Shown piece after piece: positions 28,901 to 36,266 of a DNA stretch of 64,000 bases. The notes under the pieces were generated by a model that saw only the letters and a list, made by a program, of their open reading frames with translations, did not search any database and was not told where the DNA came from. Source of the DNA: Rhizobium lusitanum (lineage in GTDB: Bacteria; Pseudomonadota; Alphaproteobacteria; Rhizobiales; Rhizobiaceae); assembly GCF_014189535.1 (NCBI RefSeq), contig NZ_CP050308.1:3848408-3912407 (forward strand), read 5' to 3'. How positions within the stretch are numbered: position 1 is the first letter of the stretch; each line of letters starts with the position of its first letter. A program made the position numbers and the translations under genes.

Positions 28901-30430
28901 CCGTTCGGACGCTTCCTGGAATTGGGCAAGCGCGACTATTACTCCGACCGCAAGATCGGCCTACGTCCCTTCCGCCGCAACATCAGCTATTTCGGCATCG
29001 ACGCCGACCAGTTGCTGGTCAGCGCTCCGGCCCTCACGAAGCGGATTTTTGCCGAGATTGGTGAACTCTTTGCCGCCGGCAAGCTGACGCCGCTGCCCTA
29101 TCGTGCCTTTGGCTACGACGAGATCGGCAGTGCTTTCCGGCTGATGCAGAACGCCGGTCATATCGGCAAGATTGTCGTCCGCCCGCCTGTTCTGGGTATC
29201 GACCGTGTCTTGCCGGCTCCCGCCAAATCGCTGCGGCTCGACTCTGATGGTATTTTCCTCGTAGCAGGCGGCATTGGCGGCTTCGGTCTCGCCGCCGCCG
29301 ATTGGCTGGTCTCCAAGGGTGCGCGCCGCATCGCGCTGTGCTCGCGCCGGGGCGTAGCCGATGAGGAGACGCTGAAAGCTGTTGGTGAATGGGAAAAGAA
29401 AGGCGCGGTGACAACGCTGCATGCCTGCGACATCACCAATGAGGCGGCCGTCGAATCCCTGCTTGGCCTGCTTCGCTCCGAAGGTGCGCTGAGGGGTGTT
29501 GTTCATGCCGCGATGGTTCTGGACGATGCGCTGCTCGCCAACCTGACGCCGGAGCGCAACAGGCCTGTCATCGATGTGAAGGTTCGCGGCGCTGGTGTTC
29601 TCGATCGTTTGACCAGATACGACCGTCTCGATCTGTTCCTGCTGTTTTCCTCGGCGACGACCATGCTCGGTAATCCGGGGCAGGCGAATTATGTTGCCGC
29701 GAACGGCTATCTCGAAGGCTTGGCGCGCGCGCGCCGCGCTGCCGGGCTACCGGCGCTCGCTGTCGGCTTCGGCGCTATTGCCGACAAGGGATTCCTGGCC
29801 CGCAACGGCGAGGTCAATGAACTCCTGTCCAAGCGTATCGGCAAGGCCGCCTTGAAGGCACGCACTGCACTGGAGCAGGTCGAGCGCTACATGCTTGCCG
29901 ATACCGGCAAGGTCGAGGCCGCCGCCGTCATGATCGCTGAAATCGATTGGAGCGCCGCCCGTATGCTGCCGATCGCCGGTCGGTCACTATTTGAGCCGCT
30001 GATGCGCCATGCGGGCAGCCATCAAACCCTGAACGACGGCGATACGATCGATCTCAGGGAACTGATCAAAGGCAAGTCCGAGGACGAGGCGCAGGCCGCT
30101 CTCCACACGCTCGTCGCCTCTGAAATCGCCGCGATCCTGCGGGTGACGGAAGATACGATCACGCCTGACAAGGTGTTGAAGGACATCGGCCTCGACAGTT
30201 TGATGGCGATGGAGCTTGGAATGAGCTTCCAGCAGAAGACCGGCTTCGACATTCCCTTGAGCGGTGTCGGGGAGGGGACAACGGTGAGTGATGTCGTCAG
30301 CCGCTTGTGCGATCGCGTCATGAACCGTAGCGGCGAGGAGGCGACAAATTCAGCGGTGGGTGAGGATCAGGTGGTCAGCCGTCTGGTGCAGAGCCATTCT
30401 CCGCAACAGAAGAAGGCCGCGCAGTCATGA
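22961..30430 (+). CDS. rkpA: RkpA, multidomain reducing polyketide/fatty-acid synthase
   Basis: This 2489-residue type I synthase is involved in K-antigen production in Sinorhizobium. Domains in order: ketosynthase (about 1-425; C171 in TACSSS, H306 in EGHGTG, H344 in NIGHTE), acyltransferase (about 520-820; S616 in GHSVGE), dehydratase (about 890-1180; H921 and D1087), a ~570-residue stretch without clear catalytic motifs where other synthases carry an inactive methyltransferase, enoylreductase (about 1770-2085; HGAAGGVGLAA), ketoreductase (about 2090-2300; GGIGGFGLAA, then SSATTMLGNPGQANYVAAN) and acyl carrier (S2413 in GLDSLM). There is no thioesterase. It should make a fully reduced long acyl chain that stays on the carrier. 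Its stop overlaps the rkpG start by 4 bases. Confidence 0.93.
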   Translation: MTIEIIGRASIAPGAGSIEELQLVLKEGRCTVGRIPDERWDLARFWHPVVGTQGKTYSYAAGIMADIYSFDPTVFGLSQREAMQMDPQQRILLNLVWRALEDANLPVDGFEGERVGVYVGASSLDHGNLTAEDPASGSPYFMTGNTLSIVANRISHIFGLQGPSMTIDTACSSSLVALDQAVRALESGDIDTAIVGGINLLLHPLSFVGFAQARMLSPEGLCRAYDDNGRGYVRAEGGAAIILRRTDRALREKDRSYARIHAVGVNSSGRTNGISLPSREAQAALLRSIYEGKNIDVNRIAFIEGHGTGTKVGDPAEVWAIGEVIGRNRRAPVPVGSIKSNIGHTEPASGLFGLLKAMIALENNFLPASLHFDQPNETIDFEGLNVRVNTSAIELLPAKRPRFAGINSFGFGGTNAHVVISDPDPIAPPEPQMRGDGTIFVASAHTASALSRLLEDYKTSLTYAEPKEARQIVASAAANREPLRHRFAAKAKDSAAVLTAIDAHLSGEASIGETGEVPGQTVKIAFVFSGNGSQWAGMGVEAYQENRHFRQCFQSFSALFEYYIGEKLTDILVSDGLSLRLADTKIAQPLLFAVQASLSDCLAALGVKPDVVFGHSVGEIAAAYAAKALTAAEAVAIVAKRSLHQDLLAGAGKMAAVVLNEDAALAFAKSNGLDEICIAAINAPNSVTISGPVHEIEAFKDAARKAHIVAHILDINYPFHHPIIDRAKDAFLADLPDVAPDAGAGSFISTVTGELHDGRLLDTQYWWRNVRDPVLFKVACQAAMAMGCNLFIEIAPRPILSNYVMEIAKQASVQVVAIPTLLREAPVPGRDPVSQSFARAVAHGAPALRSRGSATRNAFVKLPPLPFEPVELRSQPTTDEIDIFGRDGKSPYTLLGWRTDPNGSSWKNHLDAHLFADLAEHVVDGKAILPGSGFIEIAVTAIQQYYEADEVEIGNLEILRPLELRQDRMVELSTILSPETGNIEIRSRERLSNDDWTVHAVARGRKPIDLGVIEERAQRRSEGRKSILTSEKTYDTAERFGLQYGPHFQLLSKAVAFGHDVIEVDLKRAAAPSHPFASYNLNPMSVDAAFHGLVALFEQLSGDEAGAPYIPVRFGTVRVSGKGRRIAKAVIEIDRFSRNSIKARFRMLDAEGGQIAVFDDCRFRRTYLRRHTTLASVAFHYETVPSAIFGRRPGSDMALPDASVLQNSSGTHPLNNATLLLDAAIYRACHEIALAVAGKGGVVSLSDLSDEAEFRSFLVNCLYILEDAGIASAGDDEWRVPLDFTFPPVSEVLRELYHEDAGRVAEAVLVNNAYREALERLATIHKHVLGQSPTKTAVHAVGGATLEHVLIHAPLSGKRLLIIEEALTASMEANPGIIGHILEAGSTSAAFSQRLAAIAAKAGAGLIIAEPREQVRRALEIAFERDAHVIVTEPAKLADQPLADIIVASGDQSQYLLSRDEGLKAAIRAAALRNAQFLFADRAPSAFNDFAFGLSDGWFAGSQSPEFPVDQLGTPQQVEDIFAALGFGKAEIEEKVFPEGVLITARAVSEHQAVDAATLPDVDAPLLVLSECGAPSIGISNTQTTVIDVGTTLLDLGDVVTSLEHHPVRVLYAAEREGDRDASDLTLIRLRTFAKLADALARRADGDRPRLVIIAPGGSPLAKERIDSANAGLWAFARVLQNEYDVFDVHLLDAETDDKRAIAAVETILVAKTDNREWVLDRATGEVREIRAAAGPFASTDMSRRDVSAATIRQHTSGRVDSVAWEETNPPLPSDGELIVAVEATGLNFRDVMWAMGLLPEEALEDGFAGATIGMEFAGRVLATGSAVDDIQPGDKVMGIGPAAFSTHVRVRRDGVTKLPEKMETVAAATVPVAFLTAYYAMVELGRIQPGETILIHGAAGGVGLAALQIAKLKGAKVIATAGTVEKRRFLDMLGADHVLDSRSLDFVAGVRHLTRGEGVDLVLNSLFSEAMERSIELVKPFGRFLELGKRDYYSDRKIGLRPFRRNISYFGIDADQLLVSAPALTKRIFAEIGELFAAGKLTPLPYRAFGYDEIGSAFRLMQNAGHIGKIVVRPPVLGIDRVLPAPAKSLRLDSDGIFLVAGGIGGFGLAAADWLVSKGARRIALCSRRGVADEETLKAVGEWEKKGAVTTLHACDITNEAAVESLLGLLRSEGALRGVVHAAMVLDDALLANLTPERNRPVIDVKVRGAGVLDRLTRYDRLDLFLLFSSATTMLGNPGQANYVAANGYLEGLARARRAAGLPALAVGFGAIADKGFLARNGEVNELLSKRIGKAALKARTALEQVERYMLADTGKVEAAAVMIAEIDWSAARMLPIAGRSLFEPLMRHAGSHQTLNDGDTIDLRELIKGKSEDEAQAALHTLVASEIAAILRVTEDTITPDKVLKDIGLDSLMAMELGMSFQQKTGFDIPLSGVGEGTTVSDVVSRLCDRVMNRSGEEATNSAVGEDQVVSRLVQSHSPQQKKAAQS

Positions 30431-31848
30431 CGCAGGATGCCAACGACGATACTCCCGCGGGCGACCGGAAGAGCAGCCTGCTGGAGCAAATGCGTCGCGT
30501 CGGCGAATCCTCGGGACGCAATCGGGCCGAACGATTGAACAAGCAGACGCAGCAGCCGGTGCGCCAAGCCACGCGCTTTGAAGATTTACCGGAATACAAG
30601 CGTGTGATGACGCAGAAGATTGCCGGCGAAATGGCGGGTATCGCCAATCCCTTCTATCGCTCGCATGATGTTGCCGCTGGTGCTACGACCCGCATGGGCG
30701 GACGCGAGTTCATCAACTTCGCCTCCTACGACTATCTGGGCACCAACACCGACCCGCTGGTGACGGCCGGCGCCAAGGAGGCCATCGACCGCTTCGGCAT
30801 CTCGGCTTCCGCGAGCCGTCTCGTCGCTGGAGAGCGGCCGGTGCATATCGAGTTGGAGCAGCGGCTTGCCAAGCTCTATGGCGTCGATGCCGCCGTCTGT
30901 TTTGTCAGCGGCTACCTGACCAATGTCGCGACGATCGGCTGCCTGATGGGCCCGCAGGACCTCGTCATTCACGACGAGTTCATCCACAACAGCGTGCTTG
31001 CCGGCGTCAAGCTTTCCGGCGCGGCGCGGCGTCTGTTCAAGCACAATGATGCCGAAAATCTCGAAAGCATCCTGAAGACGCTGTCTTCCGATTTTCGTCG
31101 TATCCTGGTGGTCGTCGAAGGTGTCTACTCCATGGACGGCGATGTCGCCGACCTGCCGGCATTGCTGGAGCTGAAGGCGCGTTATGGCTTCTGGCTGATG
31201 GTGGACGAAGCGCATGCGCTCGGCATCCTGGGCGCGAACGGCCGTGGCACTTTCGAACATTTCGGGCTCGATCCACGCGATGTCGACATTTGGATGGGAA
31301 CGCTCTCCAAGACGACGTCGAGCTGTGGCGGCTATATCGCCGGCAGCAGCGCACTCGCTGATGTCCTGAAAGCAGAAGCGGGCGGCTTCGTCTACAGCGT
31401 CGGCTTGGCACCGGTTCTGGCAGCAGCGGCTATCGCCGGTCTGCAAATACTGGAATCGGAGCCAGAGAGGGCCGCGCGGCTCCGGCACAACGGTAATCTG
31501 TTCCTGGAATGCGCCAGGCAGGCGGGTCTCGATACTGGCCTGAGCCTCGGCTTCTCGGTCGTTCCCGTTCTCGTCGGCGATTCGTTGCGCGCCGTACAGC
31601 TTTCCAACGATCTGCTGAGTGAGGGCATCAATGTTCTGCCCATCATTCATCCGGCCGTGCCCGAGGGCATGGCGCGCCTGCGCTTCTTTATCACCTGCGA
31701 TCACACCGAAGAGCAAATTCGTCATTCCGTCGCCGTAACTACCGGAAAACTCAAAGATTTACAGGATCGGAATTTCGGCCTAGGGTCCATCGACATGGAC
31801 AAGGTGATGCAATTGTTGCCGACGCGCCAAACCTCCGGCGCATCATAA
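30427..31848 (+). CDS. rkpG: RkpG, alpha-oxoamine synthase family PLP enzyme
   Basis: This 473-residue PLP enzyme is of the 8-amino-7-oxononanoate synthase / serine palmitoyltransferase family, which condenses an amino acid with an acyl thioester and releases CO2. The catalytic residues are present: H187 (stacking, IHNSV), D260 and H263 (VDEAHA) and PLP lysine K295 (GTLSKT). An N-terminal extension of about 70 polar residues precedes the family core. The ATG overlaps the rkpA stop (ATGA), so the two are translationally coupled. As RkpA has no thioesterase, RkpG could offload its acyl chain by condensation with an amino acid; that is inference. The real acyl and amino-acid substrates are unknown. 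Confidence 0.9.
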   Translation: MTQDANDDTPAGDRKSSLLEQMRRVGESSGRNRAERLNKQTQQPVRQATRFEDLPEYKRVMTQKIAGEMAGIANPFYRSHDVAAGATTRMGGREFINFASYDYLGTNTDPLVTAGAKEAIDRFGISASASRLVAGERPVHIELEQRLAKLYGVDAAVCFVSGYLTNVATIGCLMGPQDLVIHDEFIHNSVLAGVKLSGAARRLFKHNDAENLESILKTLSSDFRRILVVVEGVYSMDGDVADLPALLELKARYGFWLMVDEAHALGILGANGRGTFEHFGLDPRDVDIWMGTLSKTTSSCGGYIAGSSALADVLKAEAGGFVYSVGLAPVLAAAAIAGLQILESEPERAARLRHNGNLFLECARQAGLDTGLSLGFSVVPVLVGDSLRAVQLSNDLLSEGINVLPIIHPAVPEGMARLRFFITCDHTEEQIRHSVAVTTGKLKDLQDRNFGLGSIDMDKVMQLLPTRQTSGAS

Positions 31849-31866
31849 CGTCAAGGCGATCATTTC

Positions 31867-32721
31867 ATGCATGTTATCGTCACCGGAGGCTCAAGCGGGA
31901 TCGGTCTGGCGATAGCCAAGCTCTATGCTGCCAGGGGGACACGCGTTTCCCTGCTCGCCCGTCACTCCGGGCGTCTTGACCAGGCACGCGGCGAGCTGAC
32001 CGCCATCTCCAGCGTCGACCCTTCCCACATCCAGATTGCCTCCGTCGATGTCGCATCCGCCAGTCAGACCTTGGAAGCCGTCGGACTCTGCGAACGCACC
32101 TTCGGCCCTTGCGACATCCTTATCGCCTCGGCCGGGATTGTCGAACCCTCTGCTTTCGACGCGATGCCGGCGGCGGCCTTCGACGAACAGATCACGACCA
32201 ATCTCCTCGGCACCGCGAACGTGGTGCGCGCGGTCTACAAGGGCATGAAGGCGCGTCGCGGCGGCAAGATCATGATGATCTCCTCGGGTGCCGCGCTGAT
32301 CGGCATTTACGGCTACACCGCCTATTGCGCCTCCAAGTCGGCGCTGGCCGGCTTTGCCGAAGCCTTGAGCGCTGAGGCGGGTGTCTCAGGTGTTCGCGTC
32401 ACCATCTGTTTTCCGCCGGATACGCTTACGCCGCAATATCGCCGTGAGATGTCGATGCGGCCCGCCGAAGCGGAGCTTATGATGGGCGCTGTCAAACCCT
32501 GGAGCGCCGACGCGGTGGCGGCGAGGATCGTTCGAGGCCTCGATCGTGGCAAGGCTCGAATCCATTTCGGATTGTCACTGACGGCGCTCGCCTATTTCGG
32601 CCCGTTGATAAAACCGCCGCTGATGTGGTGGTTTTCCCGCAAAATGAGAAAAATAACTGGGCAAGGACAAGAAGTAAGTCTTGTAGACGCGGTCGATGGA
32701 GGCTTTGATCGCGGGAAGTGA
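31867..32721 (+). CDS. rkpH: RkpH, short-chain dehydrogenase (3-ketosphinganine-reductase-like)
   Basis: This 284-residue short-chain dehydrogenase/reductase has the cofactor motif TGGSSGIG at 6-13, ASAG at 87-90 and the triad S140, Y153, K157 (YCASK). After the core it has a C-terminal tail with a hydrophobic stretch (ALAYFGPLIKPPLMWWFSRK near 240-260), as in membrane-associated 3-ketodihydrosphingosine reductases. It lies 18 bases after rkpG. A keto product from an alpha-oxoamine synthase is exactly what such a reductase would take, so RkpG and RkpH plausibly act in sequence. The symbol follows the Sinorhizobium rkpAGHIJ order. Confidence 0.88.
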   Translation: MHVIVTGGSSGIGLAIAKLYAARGTRVSLLARHSGRLDQARGELTAISSVDPSHIQIASVDVASASQTLEAVGLCERTFGPCDILIASAGIVEPSAFDAMPAAAFDEQITTNLLGTANVVRAVYKGMKARRGGKIMMISSGAALIGIYGYTAYCASKSALAGFAEALSAEAGVSGVRVTICFPPDTLTPQYRREMSMRPAEAELMMGAVKPWSADAVAARIVRGLDRGKARIHFGLSLTALAYFGPLIKPPLMWWFSRKMRKITGQGQEVSLVDAVDGGFDRGK

Positions 32722-32791
32722 GCACGGAGTTTGCTCAACCCATACGACAATGCGGTGCGCCCGGCGTGAGGCGCACAAGAGATGATGAAAT

Positions 32792-34444
32792 TTGGATTGG
32801 GGCCTTTGTTCGTTCCGATGTTCGGAAGAAACGGGGGCAGATGGCAGGTATTTGGACGATATAGTTTTGAAACTTCATGATTTTCCAGCTCTTCTGACGG
32901 TTGCCTGCTTCGCATTCTCCTGCGTCGTCATATTCCTGACCGATCCCTTTGCGATGCCCGCCGCCATCAACAGGCAAAATCGTACCGAGAGAAGCTTGAG
33001 GCGGCGAGCCTTTGAATGGGCTGCAAAAATTCCGGTCATCGCTCTGGTCTATGCTGGTTTCTTCGCTATTTCCTGGCGCCCGCTTTATGGCGCGCAGGGT
33101 GCGATTAGCTTTTTCGTCATCTTCACCGGCATTTCGCGCGCAAAATTCCAGTTCATCCGCGAGCCCCTGGTCTTTTCCGATATCGCCCTGGTGGTCGACG
33201 TTTTCAAATACAAGGAAATTTTCTACGCGAGTTCCCTGAACGTCGTCTTCTGGATCATCGCGCTTTCGTATGTGTTCGGTGTCAGCGGTCTTTACATGTA
33301 TTTCGAGCCGTCGATCCTGCCCGACAGCAACGGCTTCCTGTGGGTTCTCGTGATGCTGGCCGTCGCCTTCGGTCCCTGGCTTGCCTTGTTCAGCCGCATC
33401 GTCAGCGATCCGGTCTGTCGTTTCACACAGAAGGTTCTGGGCAAGGTCGACGTCAAGAAGGATACGGTCAGGTTCGGCACGTTCGAATCTGTCGTCTTTC
33501 ATTTCGTCATCTGGGTCGGCGTCAAGCGTGAGGCGATTGTGACGCAGCTGTCGGAGCGCCTCATCTCCGTCCTTCACGAGCTTTGGGAGCATGGCGACGA
33601 CGAGCCGCTGATCGTCGTCTGGCAATCCGAATCCTTCATCGACCTTCGACATTTCGGCGTGGAGAGCGTCAAGCTGCCCAATCTCGACCGGTTGCGGGAA
33701 CAGGCGGCGCAATGGGGGCGGATGACCAGCGTCTTCGAGGGCGGCTATACGCTGCGCACAGAATTCGCCGTATTGAGCGGCCTGTTGCCCGAAAACGTCC
33801 ATATCGACGCGAGCTATCCCTATCTGCGCGCCAGCCACTACAAGGATGTCGTCTGGCCGGCGCGGCTGAAGAAAGTCGGCTGGAAGACGCAGTTCATCCA
33901 CCCCTACGACAGAACCTTCTTCCTGCGCCACAAAGCCATGCCGCAGCTCGGCTTCGACCGGATGATAATGCTGGACGAATTCGATCACAGGCCTGATCGC
34001 GATGGACCCTATGTCAGCGATCTGGCGCTGACGAAGAGCGTGATTCGCGCGATCGACGAAGAGGGCACGGCAAAGAATTTCGTCTTCGTCGCCTCCATGG
34101 CGAATCATGGCCCCTGGGAGCCCGGTCGCTGCGGCGATCTGACGGATCCGGTGGAGATTTATAGCGAATTGCTGATGCGCGCCGACCACGCGCTCGGTAA
34201 TCTCGCTCATCATCTCGACAGGCTCGATCGTCCTGTCTGGCTGCTGTTCTATGGCGATCACGCGCCGCTGCTGAAGGCTTTCGCCGATCCCTTCCCGGAT
34301 CCGCGCACGGATTACATCGTCGTTCCGCTCGGCCGGGCGCGGGCGCATTCGCAAAAGCCGATGCCGGCGCAGGAAGAGGCGCCCTGGAACCTCATCGGCA
34401 CCTTGCTGCGCTATGCCGGTCTCAGCACGGAGGTCCCGGAGTGA
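32792..34444 (+). CDS. rkpI: RkpI, membrane sulfatase-fold (LTA-synthase-like) protein
   Basis: The N-terminal ~200 residues hold about four membrane segments (for example LTVACFAFSCVVIF, VIALVYAGFFAISW, VMLAVAFGPWLALF). An alkaline-phosphatase/sulfatase-fold domain follows from about residue 265. It contains the conserved GGYTLRTEFAVLSG block, where the first Thr matches the nucleophile of LTA synthases, and a C-terminal GDHAPLL metal site. Family members transfer phosphoglycerol or phosphoethanolamine groups. The role in K-antigen synthesis is known only by mutant phenotype in Sinorhizobium. The start is uncertain: no ATG is in frame near the 5' end, and TTG codons at 32792, 32852 or 32867 are candidates. 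The stop overlaps the rkpJ ATG (TGATG). Confidence 0.85.
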   Translation: MDWGLCSFRCSEETGADGRYLDDIVLKLHDFPALLTVACFAFSCVVIFLTDPFAMPAAINRQNRTERSLRRRAFEWAAKIPVIALVYAGFFAISWRPLYGAQGAISFFVIFTGISRAKFQFIREPLVFSDIALVVDVFKYKEIFYASSLNVVFWIIALSYVFGVSGLYMYFEPSILPDSNGFLWVLVMLAVAFGPWLALFSRIVSDPVCRFTQKVLGKVDVKKDTVRFGTFESVVFHFVIWVGVKREAIVTQLSERLISVLHELWEHGDDEPLIVVWQSESFIDLRHFGVESVKLPNLDRLREQAAQWGRMTSVFEGGYTLRTEFAVLSGLLPENVHIDASYPYLRASHYKDVVWPARLKKVGWKTQFIHPYDRTFFLRHKAMPQLGFDRMIMLDEFDHRPDRDGPYVSDLALTKSVIRAIDEEGTAKNFVFVASMANHGPWEPGRCGDLTDPVEIYSELLMRADHALGNLAHHLDRLDRPVWLLFYGDHAPLLKAFADPFPDPRTDYIVVPLGRARAHSQKPMPAQEEAPWNLIGTLLRYAGLSTEVPE

Positions 34445-35751
34445 TGGCTTCCGGGCAGGGGACTGATGACGGGCCGGAGACTACGGCGCGCGTCTTTCTC
34501 TTCTTGCAGGGGCCGTCATCGCCGCTTTTTGTCGAAATCGCGAGGGGGCTGGAGGCCGCAGGCTGCCGCTGCATCCGAATCAACCTCAATCCCGGCGACT
34601 GGATGTTCTGGCATCGCCGCGGCACGTTCAACTATCGCGGCGGTTTCCCCGGCTGGCGTGATTATGTTTGCCGCCGAATCGAGGAGGACAAGATCACCGA
34701 CGTGATTCTTCTCGGCGAGGAGCGCCCCTATCATCAGGTGGCGATCGAAGAGGCGCGCAGGCGGGGTGCCAAGATCAATATCGTCGAGATGGGATATTTG
34801 CGGCCGGATTGGGTGACGCTTGAGCGGGACGGAATGTCGTCCAATTCGCGCTTTCCCGTTGATCCACAACATATTCTGCAAGCGGCAGTGGGGCTGCCCG
34901 AGCCGGATTGGGCACGCCGGTTCAGCCACAGCTTCCTTGCCGAGGCGGCCTATGATCTTCTCTACAATCTCCCGAATGCCTTCCTCTGGTTCCTTTATCC
35001 CGGCTACCAGCGCCATGCGCTCTATCATCCGCTGGTGGAATATGCGGGTTGGCTCCGCCGCCTGCCGTCGGGCGGCAGGCGCGCGAGGGAGGCCGACCGG
35101 ACGATTGAGAGCCTGATCGCCGATGGGACATGCTTCTTCGTCTACCCCTTGCAGCTTCAGACGGATTATCAGTTGCGCTCGCATTCTCTCTTCCAGCAGC
35201 AGCAGGATGCCATAAGGCAGATCATACGATCCTTCGCCACTCATGCGGCTCCCGACACGCATCTGGTGGTCAAGCTTCATCCACTTGATAATGGGCTAGT
35301 CGATTGGAAGCACTATATCGACGGCGTCTGCGCTTCCCATGCCGTTTCGTTGCGCGTCCATTTCATTGACGGCGGCGATCTCGAAAAATTGATCGCGGCG
35401 AGCCGTGGCATGGTGACGGTCAATTCCACGGCAGCACTTTCGGCGCTGCAAGCCGACAGGCCGGTGAAGGTTCTCGGAGCGGCCATCTACGATATCGAAG
35501 GTTTGACCGACCAGAAGCCGCTGGACCTCTTCTGGGTGCATCCCGCAGCGCCATCGGCCGATATTCGCGGTGCATTTCTGAAATTGCTGGCCGCCTCCAT
35601 CCAGGTTCGTGGGAATTTCTACTCCCGTGCCGGTGCGCGCGCGGCAGCGGCGGCGATTGTGGACCGGCTCCTGGCACGAACCGTCAACTTGCCGGAGGCT
35701 TATATGGACCCACCACCACGGCAAAAGCCGGTGAAGATCGATATTCCCTAG
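34444..35751 (+). CDS. rkpJ: RkpJ, KpsS-like capsule polysaccharide synthesis protein
   Basis: This 435-residue protein has the capsule-synthesis domain of KpsS/LipB proteins, which in E. coli are beta-Kdo transferases starting the poly-Kdo linker on a lipid. Visible family features are YPLQLQTDYQLRSHSLF near 238-254, VVKLHPLDNG near 276-285 and the donor-side VNSTAALSALQADRPVKVLG near 322-341. The ATG overlaps the rkpI stop in TGATG; a GTG one codon earlier is also in frame. As the last gene of the rkpAGHIJ run it would act on the lipid made upstream. Whether it transfers Kdo here is inferred from the family. Confidence 0.9.
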   Translation: MASGQGTDDGPETTARVFLFLQGPSSPLFVEIARGLEAAGCRCIRINLNPGDWMFWHRRGTFNYRGGFPGWRDYVCRRIEEDKITDVILLGEERPYHQVAIEEARRRGAKINIVEMGYLRPDWVTLERDGMSSNSRFPVDPQHILQAAVGLPEPDWARRFSHSFLAEAAYDLLYNLPNAFLWFLYPGYQRHALYHPLVEYAGWLRRLPSGGRRAREADRTIESLIADGTCFFVYPLQLQTDYQLRSHSLFQQQQDAIRQIIRSFATHAAPDTHLVVKLHPLDNGLVDWKHYIDGVCASHAVSLRVHFIDGGDLEKLIAASRGMVTVNSTAALSALQADRPVKVLGAAIYDIEGLTDQKPLDLFWVHPAAPSADIRGAFLKLLAASIQVRGNFYSRAGARAAAAAIVDRLLARTVNLPEAYMDPPPRQKPVKIDIP

Positions 35752-35946
35752 GTGTCTTTCGAGCAGAAGGTCCGATCAGCTTCGGAAAAGCAGCACGGCT
35801 CACTCTTGCTTATGTGAGTCGCCGATGAGGCTGCCGACCCTGAAATTGACATAACGGCACCTTACATAAGGAATCGTAGTAAACTTAACGCGTCGATTCG
35901 GCGTTAAGACAAAGATCGAATACGCGGTTTGCCGGGAGCAAACATC

Positions 35947-36060
35947 ATGGATGGCAGTAAGATGGAACGGTTTATGCTGAAGGAGCTGCTCGCGATCATC
36001 GCAGCTCTCGTACTTGTTTCAGCGGTACTTTTGACGATCGTCATCACGGGCAACTACTGA
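35947..36060 (+). CDS. Small single-pass membrane peptide (37 residues)
   Basis: This short open frame encodes MDGSKMERFM, then a hydrophobic segment at about 11-34 (LLAIIAALVLVSAVLL core), and ends GNY. GGGAGC lies 7 bases before the ATG, which is a good ribosome-binding site. A TTGACA element at 35846-35851 lies upstream, although no clean -10 follows. The predicted topology is one membrane helix with a positively charged N-terminus. It stands alone between rkpJ and tRNA-Val, and its role is unknown. Confidence 0.6.
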   Translation: MDGSKMERFMLKELLAIIAALVLVSAVLLTIVITGNY

Positions 36061-36190
36061 GCGGCACGCCTCGGCGTGCCCGGTTCCATTCGTGCGCAAG
36101 ACATAGAGGCGTTCCCTTCCCGAAGTGAGAACGGGTGTCGAACAATTGGCAAGCCAGTCGCTTTGCCTATTCATCTTCTTTTTGGAAAAA

Positions 36191-36266
36191 TGGTGGGCGA
36201 TGACGGACTCGAACCGCCGACATCCTCGGTGTAAACGAGGCGCTCTACCAACTGAGCTAATCGCCC
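36191..36266 (-). tRNA. tRNA-Val (TAC anticodon)
   Basis: On the minus strand the acceptor arms GGGCGAT and ATCGCCC pair. The D arm is TAGCTCAGTTGGTAGAGC, the anticodon stem CCTCG/CGAGG encloses TTTACAC (anticodon TAC), and the T loop is GTTCGAGTC. The 3' CCA is encoded. The length is 76 bases. Confidence 0.97.

Noticed and set aside
32781..32880. ATG-ATG at 32781 as the start of rkpI
   Set aside because: It is out of frame with the conserved protein and stops after about 30 codons.
35846..35875. TTGACA promoter for the 37-residue peptide gene
   Set aside because: The -35 is perfect, but no acceptable -10 lies at 16-19 bases, so it is mentioned only as supporting context.
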